From contig QCUI01000015.1 of assembly GCA_003210775.1 (NCBI GenBank), forward strand, positions 1 through 36,778: 36,778 bases of DNA. Direction: 5' to 3'. This DNA comes from Synechococcus sp. AG-679-A04. Lineage in GTDB: Bacteria > Cyanobacteriota > Cyanobacteriia > PCC-6307 > Cyanobiaceae. The position numbers and the translations under genes are program-made. Of this stretch, positions 14,994 to 22,918 are shown piece by piece; within the stretch, counting starts at the first letter, position 1, and each line of letters starts with the position of its first letter. The notes under the pieces were generated by a model, which saw only the letters and a program-made list of their open reading frames with translations, did not search any database and was not told the origin of the DNA.

Positions 14994-15239
14994 ATGTTGT
15001 CACTGAAGCGGTCTGCTGTGGACGCCCTCTGGCTGCACCGTCCTTGTGATGACGGTGGTACCGATTACATCTGTTTCCGTGATCATCGAGATCACGTCGA
15101 GCTACTGGAGGGTTATCACCTGCCTCCCCAAATGCCTTTGATCAAGCACCGTCAGGTCTTGCTCAGCACCGACGTGCCCAGTTTTCGACACCGTTTCGAG
15201 CGTCAGCATGGATTTCGTCACGGGCCTCCACTGTTCTGA
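14994..15239 (+). CDS. Small conserved-type hypothetical protein, 81 residues
   Basis: Starting at ATG 14994 (MLSLKRSAVD) the protein is hydrophilic and His/Asp/Arg-rich. It contains WLHRPCDDGGTDYICFRDH in the first half and FRHRFERQHGFRHGPPLF at the end. The same frame is open further upstream to 14793, but that part has a different, Cys/Trp-rich composition, needs a TTG start, and overlaps a better frame, so I take the internal ATG. No domain is recognised. The Cys/His content could bind a metal, but no classical zinc-finger spacing is present. It lies between prfC and the CPP1-like gene, same strand, with no terminator visible between. Confidence 0.6.
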   Translation: MLSLKRSAVDALWLHRPCDDGGTDYICFRDHRDHVELLEGYHLPPQMPLIKHRQVLLSTDVPSFRHRFERQHGFRHGPPLF

Positions 15240-15314
15240 GTCGCTTCCAAATTTGAGGTTTGTGCTCGCTTGAGCGAGTCTCTCGATAATCTCTAGACAG
15301 AATTCTGTATCTCA

Positions 15315-16004
15315 ATGGCTGCAGGGCTGGATCCAAGCTCGGATTCGAACTCCAAAGATCCCTACTCCTTGCTTGGCGTCAATCCTGGCGATGGATTCGA
15401 AGACGTTCAAAAAGCTAGAGATCGGGTTGTTGCATCCTGTGGTGATGATGCAGTTGCTCGCGCCCGTGTCGAGGCTGCTTATGACGCGGTCCTAATGGCG
15501 CGTCTTCGTGACCGTCAGTCCGGTCGCCTCAGTTCGGCAGCCGCCTCTGCTTCACAGGTTGAGCGCCAACAGGTTTCGGCTGGAGAGCCCAGCACTGGTA
15601 ATGGTCCTGCAGCGCTGCTGACACGTCTGCGTGGCATGTCATTACCAGCACCATCATTCAGTGGTGCCGGTTTGATGCCTGATCTGCAATTGGTGCAGGG
15701 TCAAGGTCTTGTGGTGCGCTCCATCGCGGGATCGTTGGCCTTTTTGCTTTTGTTGCTGGCACCTCAAACTGTTGATCTGCTTCTGGCCTTGTCAACGATC
15801 GCTGTGTTCATCAGTCAGGTCAAACGAGGTCGTCGGCCCTTGGGCTCTCTTGGCTGGACGCTTCTGCTTCTGATTGTGGGACTGGCTCTGGGTGCATTGC
15901 TCGGTGCTGCCACTGTTCAGACCGGTCTGCCACTGGGTGTCGAGCAATGGCAGGCACTTCCCGCAGTGCTGATGTTGCTTGCTGGAGCTCTCTTACTGGC
16001 TTGA
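15315..16004 (+). CDS. CPP1-like membrane protein with a J-like domain (DUF3353)
   Basis: 229 residues. Residues about 15-65 ([20 protein letters not shown]) form a J-like domain that lacks the HPD tripeptide needed to stimulate Hsp70. Three or four hydrophobic segments follow at about 134-150, 152-168, 177-201 and 214-229. This layout is that of the CPP1 family (chaperone-like protein of protochlorophyllide oxidoreductase) of plants and cyanobacteria, where plant CPP1 stabilises POR in the chloroplast. The family assignment is good. The role in this organism, probably thylakoid or plasma membrane chaperoning, is inferred. Its last 12 bp overlap the convergent hslO gene. Confidence 0.85.
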   Translation: MAAGLDPSSDSNSKDPYSLLGVNPGDGFEDVQKARDRVVASCGDDAVARARVEAAYDAVLMARLRDRQSGRLSSAAASASQVERQQVSAGEPSTGNGPAALLTRLRGMSLPAPSFSGAGLMPDLQLVQGQGLVVRSIAGSLAFLLLLLAPQTVDLLLALSTIAVFISQVKRGRRPLGSLGWTLLLLIVGLALGALLGAATVQTGLPLGVEQWQALPAVLMLLAGALLLA

Positions 16005-16913
16005 TTGGGTCATGTCGTCAATCAGGCTTTGCAGTTCTGATTGATTGAATCGATAAATCTCGCTGCAGAAATGACAGGTGAGCTCTGCTCCCTTGTCTTC
16101 TTTCAGCATGGAGTGCAGTTCTTCTGTGCCCAGCAACGTGAGTGCGCCCAGGCTTCGTTCACGGCTACAGAAACAGTGGAATTGCACCGTCTGAGTCGGT
16201 TCGCTGCTTGGGATGGGCTGAGGATCGAGATCCGGGAAAACATCCCGGAGCAACTGTTCAGGATGATCGCCGCAGCTGTGCAACGTCTGGCTGAAATGAT
16301 CAATCTCGCGGCACCTCTCCTCGAGCAGAGCGACCAAAGCTGGCTCCTCTGCTGCCTTGGGTAGCACCTGAACCAGCAGTCCTCCGCTGCTTTGCAATCC
16401 TTCGCTGTTGATCGTTTCGCCCACGAACACCGCTGAGGGTGTCTGTTCGGAGTGGAGCAGATAGGAGGCGACATCGTCGCCGATACCTCCGCTAACCAGC
16501 TCAACTGTGCTGCTAAACGGTTCCCCTTTGCCGTCGTCCCGCACTACATGCAGATAGCCCGTTCCTGCTGCCGAGCTGAAGTCGAAACTGGCGTGCCCTT
16601 CGGAATCACGGATCGGGTCAAGTTCAAGCGAAGGGTTGCCAACAAATCCACGCACGCTTCCGTCTCGGCCTGCATCCACAGTCAGGCCGTTAAGAGGGCC
16701 GTCTGATCCCAGTCGCAGGTTGACGCGACCGTGCCGCACTTTCATGGAACTGGCCAGCAGCAGGCCAGCACCCATCGCTCTGCCGAGCATCACCGTGGTG
16801 AGGTAAGAGAGCCCATGACGTGATTGGGCGACACGCGAGGTTTCGCCGGTGGTCACCGCCACAAGCCTGATTCCCCCACCTGCTGCGGTGGCGCGCACCA
16901 GCCGATCAGCCAT
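15993..16913 (-). CDS. hslO: Hsp33, redox-regulated holdase chaperone
   Basis: 306 residues. Under oxidative stress Hsp33 loses zinc, forms disulfides and holds unfolding proteins. The redox switch is present: Cys247-x-Cys249 (HCFCS) and Cys280-x-x-Cys283 (TCHFCSEIY) near the C-terminus, the standard CxC...CxxC zinc site. The N-terminal domain begins [17 protein letters not shown] and contains [15 protein letters not shown], both typical. The gene is convergent with, and overlaps by 12 bp, the CPP1-like gene. It follows the ABC ATPase gene by 21 bp on the same strand, so the two may share a transcript. Confidence 0.97.
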   Translation of the reverse strand: MADRLVRATAAGGGIRLVAVTTGETSRVAQSRHGLSYLTTVMLGRAMGAGLLLASSMKVRHGRVNLRLGSDGPLNGLTVDAGRDGSVRGFVGNPSLELDPIRDSEGHASFDFSSAAGTGYLHVVRDDGKGEPFSSTVELVSGGIGDDVASYLLHSEQTPSAVFVGETINSEGLQSSGGLLVQVLPKAAEEPALVALLEERCREIDHFSQTLHSCGDHPEQLLRDVFPDLDPQPIPSSEPTQTVQFHCFCSRERSLGALTLLGTEELHSMLKEDKGAELTCHFCSEIYRFNQSELQSLIDDMTQSSQ

Positions 16914-16934
16914 GGCTCTTCAACAACCCAGGCG

Positions 16935-17567
16935 TCATGGTGACAGAGCATGCAGTCGCCCATTGCGCAGTCGCAGATGCTCGCAGCTCCAGCCTTGGAA
17001 CAGCTCCGGCTCATGGGTGACCACGATCAATAAACGTTCCTTGCTAAGCCGGTCAAGCAGTTCGAGTACTTCGGCACGCACCGACCAGTCGAGTCCTGCG
17101 GTGGGTTCATCGAGTAACAGCACATCCGGCTTACGCAGCAGCTGAACCGCTAGGGCTAGACGCCGCTGCTGTCCGCCGCTGAGTCGCTCCGGAGCTTGAC
17201 GTCCATTCAATCCGCTGAGTCCGACCTTTCGAAGCGCTGAAATCATCTCTTCGCTGCTCAGCCGCCGATGGCCCAGCTTCAGTTCCTGGTTGACGCTCAA
17301 GCCCAGAAAGTGTCGTTCTGGAAACTGAAACACCACTCCGCAAAGCCAGCGTCGTTGGCGCTGATTGAGCAGCTGTCCGTTCCAGCTGATGCTGCCGGTG
17401 TTGGCACCTGCCATCCCGCTGATTACTTCTAGAAGACTGGTTTTTCCACTGCCGCTGTCGCCAGAAATGAGCAGTGGTCTTCCGGGATCGGCCTTCAGCT
17501 GAATGCTGTTCAACACCAACCGCTCCGCGGTTGCAGGTCTGTAGTTGATTTCTGTGAGTTCCAGCAT
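16935..17567 (-). CDS. ABC transporter ATP-binding protein, ECF/CbiO-like
   Basis: 210 residues, a single nucleotide-binding domain. Walker A GDSGSGKTS is at 36-44, the Q-loop FQFPERHFLG at 80-89, the signature LSGGQQRR at 129-136, Walker B LLLDEP at 150-155, the D-loop AGLD, and the H-loop histidine in VTHEP. The Q-loop form FQxPExxF is typical of energy-coupling-factor ATPases (EcfA/CbiO) and of a related plastid/cyanobacterial clade. No membrane component or substrate-binding protein is adjacent, so the substrate is unknown. It is divergent from the DUF3531 gene (92 bp between starts) and lies just upstream of hslO on the same strand. Confidence 0.88.
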   Translation of the reverse strand: MLELTEINYRPATAERLVLNSIQLKADPGRPLLISGDSGSGKTSLLEVISGMAGANTGSISWNGQLLNQRQRRWLCGVVFQFPERHFLGLSVNQELKLGHRRLSSEEMISALRKVGLSGLNGRQAPERLSGGQQRRLALAVQLLRKPDVLLLDEPTAGLDWSVRAEVLELLDRLSKERLLIVVTHEPELFQGWSCEHLRLRNGRLHALSP

Positions 17568-17659
17568 TCCGATCGAATGCCCCGGTCCGGGCTGCCTTGG
17601 CTCTCCAGCATGGTCGATTGTTCCTTCGCCGGCGATGATGACGAGGTCAGCGGTGGGTC

Positions 17660-18109
17660 ATGCGCGTTCGCTTCCGGGAGGTTGATCCCTTCAATTGCTG
17701 GGTCTGGTTGCGATTCAGCGAGATTCCCAGTCAGGGAGAACAGAATTATGTGGATGGCATCTTTGACAGTTGGTACGTGTTGGGACGTCTCGGTGGTTTC
17801 AATGCCGAGAGCCTGCAGGTGCATGAGGAAGGTGATCAGCTCAGCTGGATGAATTACGAGACCGAGGAGGCCACGGGAGTGATTCCAGCCCTGATGCACA
17901 ACATGGGTCAGATGGAGTACCAGCAGGATTGGGCCCGTTGCTGGATTGATCTGGGCACCAGTGATGGGATTGCCCTTGATGTTCTGATCAATGCCCTGCG
18001 TCAACTTGATTCTGATGTGGTGCAGATCGAGGAACTGCTGATCGGTGGTGTGAATGACGACTGGCCGGTCGAGGACCATCCCGACAGTGTTTTTCCCAAC
18101 ATGGGTTGA
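17660..18109 (+). CDS. DUF3531 family protein
   Basis: 149 residues matching DUF3531, a family shared by cyanobacteria and plastid-bearing plants. Conserved stretches are RFREVDPFNCWVWLRF at the start, DSWYVLGRLGGFNAESLQV (about 36-54), ALMHNMG, RCWIDLGTSDGIALDVLINA (about 92-111) and LLIGGVNDDW. It is soluble and acidic with no signal peptide. The biochemical role is unknown. Its TGA stop overlaps the earliest possible start of rsmE, so the two are probably translated together. Confidence 0.92.
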   Translation: MRVRFREVDPFNCWVWLRFSEIPSQGEQNYVDGIFDSWYVLGRLGGFNAESLQVHEEGDQLSWMNYETEEATGVIPALMHNMGQMEYQQDWARCWIDLGTSDGIALDVLINALRQLDSDVVQIEELLIGGVNDDWPVEDHPDSVFPNMG

Positions 18110-18117
18110 TTGTTGTT

Positions 18118-18867
18118 GTGGCGGAACGACGTCGTCTGTTGATTGATTCCGCCAGGTTGCAGCGTGCGGATGACCATCGTCGTTTTGGGCTTGAAGATCA
18201 TGAATCGCGCTATCTGCGCAAAGTTCTGCGTCTGAAGCAGGGTGCTCAGGTGGATGTCATTGACGGCTGCGGCCACCTTTGGATCGCTCGTCTGCTTGAG
18301 GGACAACAACTCGAGTTGTGCACAGAGATTGCGGCGCCCAGTCAGACCTTGGTCTCTCCACTGCCGAAACTTGGTCTGGCCATTGCGCTGATCCGTCGAG
18401 GCATGGATGACGTGATGCGGATGGCGTGTGAGTTGGGTGTGGACAGGCTGCAACCGCTTGATTGTCAACGTTCCGTTCCACAGGCTGAGCATCGTCCGGA
18501 GCGTTGGAGTTCGATCCTGCAGGAAGCCGTGGAACAGTGCGAGCGGCTCTGGGCTCCTGAACTTGCCGCAGTGAGTTCCGCCTCACAGTGGTGGAACACA
18601 CCTAAGCCGCATGATTTGCGCCTGATCGCGGTCGCTCGAGAGCTGGAGAGTCCTCGACTCTCTGAATTGCTTGCTGCTCAGGCCTCAGAGGATCGATCCA
18701 TCTGGGTTTCAATCGGACCCGAGGGGGGATGGAGCGATCAGGAACTTGCTGCGGCAAAAGCAGCAGGCTGGATCTTTGTTTCCCTCGGTGACACAATCCT
18801 GCGCAGCTCAACAGCTGCTGTGGCTGGGGTCAGCAGCCTGAGCAACTGGCGCACTCTCAGGTGCTGA
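18118..18867 (+). CDS. rsmE: 16S rRNA (uracil-1498-N3)-methyltransferase
   Basis: About 249 residues of the SPOUT (knotted) methyltransferase family that methylates U1498 in the small-subunit rRNA decoding region. The N-terminal PUA-like domain contains HESRYLRKVLRLKQGAQV. The catalytic half has IRRGMDDVMRMACELGVD, QEAVEQCER, and the SAM-binding knot SIGPEGGWS followed by SLGDTILRSSTAA. I prefer the GTG at 18118 (giving VAERRRLLID). A TTG at 18106, which would overlap the DUF3531 stop as TTGA, is also possible and adds four residues. The end overlaps a convergent 73-codon gene by 11 bp. Confidence 0.95.
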   Translation: MAERRRLLIDSARLQRADDHRRFGLEDHESRYLRKVLRLKQGAQVDVIDGCGHLWIARLLEGQQLELCTEIAAPSQTLVSPLPKLGLAIALIRRGMDDVMRMACELGVDRLQPLDCQRSVPQAEHRPERWSSILQEAVEQCERLWAPELAAVSSASQWWNTPKPHDLRLIAVARELESPRLSELLAAQASEDRSIWVSIGPEGGWSDQELAAAKAAGWIFVSLGDTILRSSTAAVAGVSSLSNWRTLRC

Positions 18868-19078
18868 GGCTCCGTCGTTTACAGGCATCCATGAAAGGTC
18901 TGCCTGTTACTCCCATGCGCTGCATCAGCGCGATCTGAACAGACGAGGGATTTTGAAGCGCAGCTCTCACGCCAGGATCGGATCGTCCTGCCCTCTGGAC
19001 TTGTCCTGAAACCATCTGTCTGAACAGTTGACCAAGACGTCTCGCGAAAAACCTCAGAGTTGATTGTGAATGGTTCAT
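18857..19078 (-). CDS. Small basic hypothetical protein, 73 residues
   Basis: ATG 19078 is preceded by GGAG four bases upstream on the minus strand, a usable ribosome binding site. The product (MNHSQSTLRFFARRLGQLF at the start, FMDACKRR near the end) has a basic, amphipathic helical N-terminus and an even composition that looks like a real protein. A longer version of the same frame to 19264 is open, but it would overlap the next gene in another frame. It lies 76 bp downstream of the 152-residue protein gene on the same strand. I do not recognise the family. Confidence 0.5.
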   Translation of the reverse strand: MNHSQSTLRFFARRLGQLFRQMVSGQVQRAGRSDPGVRAALQNPSSVQIALMQRMGVTGRPFMDACKRRSLST

Positions 19079-19154
19079 GTCGCTCCGGGCGGAGAATGCT
19101 TCCCGTCTTGGCTTGTCATCGGGATCGTGCCCGACAGTGATCCATCCCGATCGC

Positions 19155-19613
19155 TCAGCTTTTGAACAGTTCGCTGGCCATGCTGCGGAATCCGGCCAGG
19201 TTGTTGCCTGGGCGACGCTTGCCGGGACGGATCGAGTTGCCAGGTTGAAGCGCCTCTGGGGCAAAGGTGCTCAACTGAACCTCGGGTTTTGCGGCTTCTG
19301 CGGCGGCAAGCTCAGCGGCGATGGTTTCCGCTGTGGTTTGAGTTGACTCGACTTTGGGCGTGATTTCACTGCTCTCTGCCGTGGTGTCGGTTGGACTTTC
19401 AGCAGCAACTTCCACTGGAGCAGCAACTTCCACTGGAGCAGCAACTGCCGCTGGAGCAGGGACGATCTCTTCGACTGGAACTGAAGCAGCTGCGGGCTGG
19501 GATACCTCAGCAGCACTCTCGATCTTCACCTCATTGGTTTGAGGCTTGGTTTCTTCCGCTTTCGGTTCAGGGTCTCCCAGGTCAAGGAAGAAACCCTTTC
19601 TGTTCAGCACCAT
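19155..19613 (-). CDS. Ala/Pro/Glu-rich protein with conserved ends
   Basis: 152 residues in three parts: a short conserved-looking start (MVLNRKGFFLDL), a long low-complexity linker (about 13-118) rich in Ala, Glu, Val, Pro and Thr, and a basic conserved-looking end (IRPGKRRPGNNLAGFRSMASELFKS, about 128-152). The architecture suggests two short interaction motifs joined by a disordered tether. It has no signal peptide or membrane segment. An 18-bp tandem repeat lies in the linker. The gene is divergent from the VTE6-like gene. I recognise the C-terminal motif as recurring in cyanobacteria but know no function. Confidence 0.75.
   Translation of the reverse strand: MVLNRKGFFLDLGDPEPKAEETKPQTNEVKIESAAEVSQPAAASVPVEEIVPAPAAVAAPVEVAAPVEVAAESPTDTTAESSEITPKVESTQTTAETIAAELAAAEAAKPEVQLSTFAPEALQPGNSIRPGKRRPGNNLAGFRSMASELFKS
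19404..19457. repeat. 18-bp tandem repeat in the low-complexity linker
   Basis: Two perfect copies of an 18-base unit (19404-19421, 19422-19439) and a third with two mismatches (19440-19457). On the minus strand they encode a six-residue Ala-Pro-Val-Glu-Val-Ala repeat. Copy-number change would keep the frame. Confidence 0.9.
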
Positions 19614-19670
19614 GCCTGAGAGGGGAAATCGCCAAGCTGATTATCCGTGCCAGAGCTCCCTTCAGCGTTG

Positions 19671-20465
19671 ATGCTTAGGGCAGTGCAACACAGCCTGATG
19701 TTTTTCACGCCTCTTGAGCTTCCGTCTCAAACCGCTTCGCTGTGGCTCACCGCGCTGTTGCTGAATGCGCTTTTGATCAGTCTGGTGCAGCGCTTTCCGC
19801 TGCTCACTCGGGCCGGTTGGTGTCATGCAGGCATCCTTGGCACGGTGCTCTGGGGCTCGCTGGCCTGGCGGGGATGGTTGGCAGTTGTGGCTTACCTCGT
19901 GCTCGGTTCGCTTGTGACCAAGCTGGGATTTGCACGGAAGCAGGAGCTCGGTCTTGCCGAGGGGCGAGGCGGTCGTCGCGGTCCAGAAAATGTCTGGGGA
20001 TCCGCCTTCACCGGTCTTGTGTTGGCTTTGCTAATTGCCGCTCGCATCGGCTCTCCGACGTTGTTGCTGATTGGATTCTCAGCCAGTTTTGCGGCCAAGC
20101 TGGCCGACACCTTCGGAAGTGAGATCGGCAAGCGCTGGGGCCGAACCACCCTGCTGATTACCAACCTGCGACCGGTCCCTGCTGGGACGGAGGGTGCGGT
20201 GAGTGTGGAAGGCACTCTGGCCAGTGCCGTTGGCAGTCTGCTGATGACGGTTGTGATGGCTCTGCTCGGATTGCTTCATTCCAGCGCTGCTTTCGCTGTT
20301 GTGCTGGTGGTGGGTTTGATCGCCACACTGCTGGAAAGCCTGCTCGGAGCTCTGTGCCAGGACCGCTGGCCCTGGTTGAGTAATGAGCTGGTCAATGGCC
20401 TCCAGACCGCCTGGGCTGCAGGTCTGGCCATCTTTGCCGCCTGGCTTATGGGTGTGTCGGGCTGA
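19671..20465 (+). CDS. DUF92 / VTE6-like integral membrane protein, possible phytyl-phosphate kinase
   Basis: About 264 residues with six or so hydrophobic segments. The family signature is ASFAAKLADTFGSEIGKRWGR (about residues 137-157), followed by TNLRPVPAGTEGAVSVEGTLA. Members include plant VTE6, which phosphorylates phytyl phosphate in the salvage of phytol from chlorophyll for tocopherol and phylloquinone synthesis. That reaction is likely here but inferred. ATG 19671 was chosen. A GTG at 19647 in frame would add eight residues. The last 20 bp overlap the convergent sigma factor gene. Confidence 0.85.
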   Translation: MLRAVQHSLMFFTPLELPSQTASLWLTALLLNALLISLVQRFPLLTRAGWCHAGILGTVLWGSLAWRGWLAVVAYLVLGSLVTKLGFARKQELGLAEGRGGRRGPENVWGSAFTGLVLALLIAARIGSPTLLLIGFSASFAAKLADTFGSEIGKRWGRTTLLITNLRPVPAGTEGAVSVEGTLASAVGSLLMTVVMALLGLLHSSAAFAVVLVVGLIATLLESLLGALCQDRWPWLSNELVNGLQTAWAAGLAIFAAWLMGVSG

Positions 20466-21255
20466 AATTCCGCCCCGCTTCGGCGCGCAGGCTGTTGAGC
20501 ACCCCTTTCAGTGCTCTACGCAGCATTTGCCGGTCGATGCGTTCTTTGCATGCAATCTCCGTTAGGGACAGTCCGTCGATCCAGAAGGCACACATCCAGC
20601 GGCAATGGTTCGGATCCATGCTCTTCAGCATTTGGGTCAGCCACTCGTGCTGTGGGTCAGCCTGCTGACAGCTGGGATTTTGAAGACAATCGATCCGGGC
20701 CTCTGGTTCAGAAGACCCATCGCTGTTGTTGCGCTGATGATGTAGTGACTGGATCCGACGATCCCGGTGTGCCATACAGGCCTCTCGCCAGCGATTTGTT
20801 GTGACTCCGAGTTGATGTGCGAGATCCTCATTGCTGAGCTGTGGCAGCCCGGCATGTTGTCGTTTCTCTTGCACTTTCATCCCGCGGGCATGCAGATCGC
20901 TCAGTCGCCAGGGAATTCGCATCGTTTGCAGCCGGTCTCTGCGGTAATGCCTGATCTGGCCGGTGATCCTTGGCATCGCGTAGCTGCTGATGCGGTGGCC
21001 ACGACTGGCCTCAAAACTTTCAACAGCTCGGATCAGCCCGTAGCGGCCTTCTTGCACTAGATCGTCGCGTTCACCGGAACCGTTTTGCAGCAGACGGTTG
21101 GCAGCGAGATGCGCCAATCCCAGGTGCATCAGCACAGCGTCATTGCGCTGCAGGATGTGGTCAGGGATCGAGCGGCGGCGTTCATGGCGTTGTTGACGCG
21201 CAAGTCGTCGTTGAATTGCCGCCGGTTGAGTGCTGGTGGTCATGGTTGACATCAA
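20446..21255 (-). CDS. Sigma-70 family RNA polymerase sigma factor, group 3 type
   Basis: 269 residues. The region 2 core is at about 62-110: ERDDLVQEGRYGLIRAVESF, then SYAMPRITGQIRHYRRDR, which carries the -10 recognition and melting residues. Region 3 follows (NEDLAHQLGVTTNRW at 142-156), and a region 4 helix-turn-helix lies near the end (GLSLTEIACKERIDRQMLRR). It lacks region 1.1 and the group 1/2 hallmark sequences, and the linker between regions 3 and 4 is unusual, so it fits the alternative group 3 sigma factors of cyanobacteria. The target regulon is unknown. It is the last gene of a minus-strand run with the YqhA-family and zinc-ribbon genes, 96 bp after the YqhA stop. Confidence 0.87.
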   Translation of the reverse strand: MMSTMTTSTQPAAIQRRLARQQRHERRRSIPDHILQRNDAVLMHLGLAHLAANRLLQNGSGERDDLVQEGRYGLIRAVESFEASRGHRISSYAMPRITGQIRHYRRDRLQTMRIPWRLSDLHARGMKVQEKRQHAGLPQLSNEDLAHQLGVTTNRWREACMAHRDRRIQSLHHQRNNSDGSSEPEARIDCLQNPSCQQADPQHEWLTQMLKSMDPNHCRWMCAFWIDGLSLTEIACKERIDRQMLRRALKGVLNSLRAEAGRNFSPTHP

Positions 21256-21351
21256 GCAGGAACCCTTTCACGGTCCGCCGAGTCATGGTTGGCCTACATC
21301 ACTCCTGGGGATGAACGGATTCATCCTCAAGGGGGAGGCCTGGGCACGTCA

Positions 21352-21888
21352 TCAGTGTTTGCCGGTGTTCCCGATCAGATAGGCGCTGAACGCCAACATC
21401 AGTACACCTGCGCAGTATTGAATCAGTTCAGTGATCGAGGTCACCTCAAAGCTCACCATCACCTTGAACGCTGTCACGATCAGGGCAACGATGATCACTT
21501 TGGTGAGCTTTTGCTTCAGCCCATCGAGATCTTGAATGTTGAGCAAGTTGCGTCGTGAAGTCGATTCATCGGTCTGTCGCGGTTCGATGTCGGAGATCAC
21601 CAGTTCGTAGATGCCGTAGCCGAAAATCAGCAGCGCGATGCCGATCAGGTAGTAGTCGATGCCCCCCACCACCTTCCCGATCAGCAGAGTGCTGTTGTCG
21701 TGTGTGAAGTCACCTCGAATAACTTTTTTGAGAACGCTGATCTCTGCGTAGGTCCCGATGACAAAACAGCTGAGGCTCCCCAGCAGACTCATACACACTG
21801 GAATCAGGGTGACCAGCCGGAACTTCCAGATCAGCCCTTCAAATCTGCGTTCCAGGCGGCTCGATCGATTCATGCTCGGCTTGTTCAT
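21352..21888 (-). CDS. YqhA / UPF0114 family membrane protein
   Basis: 178 residues with four hydrophobic segments at about 25-46, 79-99, 131-153 and 155-173. The family signature is visible: RRFEGLIWKFRLVTLIPV at the start, then IDYYLIGIALLIFGYGIYEL, which resembles the YqhA/UPF0114 pattern. Members are inner-membrane proteins of uncertain, possibly channel-like, function. The start ATG 21888 lies 16 bp downstream of the zinc-ribbon gene stop, so co-transcription is likely. Confidence 0.88.
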   Translation of the reverse strand: MNKPSMNRSSRLERRFEGLIWKFRLVTLIPVCMSLLGSLSCFVIGTYAEISVLKKVIRGDFTHDNSTLLIGKVVGGIDYYLIGIALLIFGYGIYELVISDIEPRQTDESTSRRNLLNIQDLDGLKQKLTKVIIVALIVTAFKVMVSFEVTSITELIQYCAGVLMLAFSAYLIGNTGKH

Positions 21889-21904
21889 GGTGGTGCTTGA
21901 TGCG

Positions 21905-22144
21905 TTAAGCGAGGGTTTCCGATTTTGGAGGTCTGGGTGGAGCTGGAGGGCCCATCAGCGCTGGTATGGAGAGTCCCACAAGGGCTGAGCTCACGGCCAG
22001 AAAAACAGCCAGTGGAACGGGCTTGACCAGTGGCTGCCGTTCCATCACGGTGCCGCAACGGGAGCACACAGGCAGGGCCCCTTTCGGCGGGTGCAGCACG
22101 ACCGCGGGACCACAACAGCAATCAGGGCAGCGGAATCGAGGCAT
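21905..22144 (-). CDS. Small zinc-ribbon membrane protein, 79 residues
   Basis: The N-terminal 32 residues hold two knuckles, CPDC (Cys6, Cys9) and CSRC (Cys27, Cys30), the spacing of a zinc ribbon. A hydrophobic segment follows at about 44-64 (LAVFLAVSSALVGLSIPAL), then a Pro-rich tail. This suggests a membrane-anchored zinc ribbon on one face of the membrane. I chose ATG 22144, directly before the conserved-looking PRFRCPDC. The frame extends upstream by 13 codons (to 22183) with an unlikely sequence. It is 16 bp upstream of the YqhA-family gene. Function unknown. Confidence 0.65.
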   Translation of the reverse strand: MPRFRCPDCCCGPAVVLHPPKGALPVCSRCGTVMERQPLVKPVPLAVFLAVSSALVGLSIPALMGPPAPPRPPKSETLA

Positions 22145-22246
22145 GGCCGAAGAGCGCGTGGCGATGCAAAAAGTAGTGATCAATTAATTGTATTGGTAAT
22201 GACGTCTATATAAACAACAAATCACATCAACTTGGCAACGTTAATG

Positions 22247-22918
22247 CTATAAGACGTTGCTGTATACCAGGCATGCCAGCGGGCCGCCAACACTACTAAA
22301 TGCGGTGTCGATTAGTCCGTCGCCGTTTGAATCGTAGTTCGATTTTTCATACGCTCCAAGTTTGCTGAGGTCTAAAAAGTCGCCTTGGTTAGGATTGAAA
22401 TCCATAATGGTCATATGATTTCCCCAGTTTCCGTTCACATCTAGTGCCCACGGCACAAAAGTATCTGCTCCTTTGTCTCCCCATACATTGGCTGAACCGC
22501 CGTAATTGATGATTGTGTCGTTTTCTGAGCCCCCGCGAAGTTGATAGCAAGTTCCATAATTATGCAAAACGTCGTTTCCTCTGTTGCCATTGATGATCTT
22601 TCCTACACCTACTCCCCAAGTCGCTCCTTGGTGGATAGTGATTACATCGTTGTCGGCTCCTCCAAGGATGTTCCCATCTGAGTATCCAGTAGGCGATGCA
22701 AGTAGATGGATGTCGTCGTTGCCATTGTTGCCATTGGCAAAATTATTCAACCCAGAACTTAGTCTTATTGTGTCATTCCCTCCCATACATCTTGCCCACA
22801 AAGAGCCGTTAACGGTAGAGCCTTCAATCCAGTCATCTCCCGAAGCGGCTTGCATTTGCTCTGCGGTGCCTCCGACTACATAGTCATCGGCGATGTTTCG
22901 TAAATCTAAATAAGCCAT
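22247..22918 (-). CDS. Small RTX-like calcium-binding protein
   Basis: 223 residues with at least six degenerate nonapeptide-type calcium repeats: GGNDTI (46-51), GNNGNDDI (63-70), GGADNDVI (86-93), GNRGNDVL (111-118), GGSENDTI (129-136) and GDKGADTF (147-154). The stretch MTIMDFNPNQGDFLDLSKL (169-187) closely resembles the end of serralysin-type RTX domains, and DSNGDGLID (196-204) is an EF-hand-like loop. It has no Sec signal. RTX proteins normally leave through type I exporters with a C-terminal signal, so secretion or surface display is inferred. No enzymatic domain is present. The gene is A+T-richer than its neighbours and has no exporter genes beside it. It may be a stand-alone surface protein, or the end domain of a once larger one. 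Confidence 0.82.
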   Translation of the reverse strand: MAYLDLRNIADDYVVGGTAEQMQAASGDDWIEGSTVNGSLWARCMGGNDTIRLSSGLNNFANGNNGNDDIHLLASPTGYSDGNILGGADNDVITIHQGATWGVGVGKIINGNRGNDVLHNYGTCYQLRGGSENDTIINYGGSANVWGDKGADTFVPWALDVNGNWGNHMTIMDFNPNQGDFLDLSKLGAYEKSNYDSNGDGLIDTAFSSVGGPLACLVYSNVL

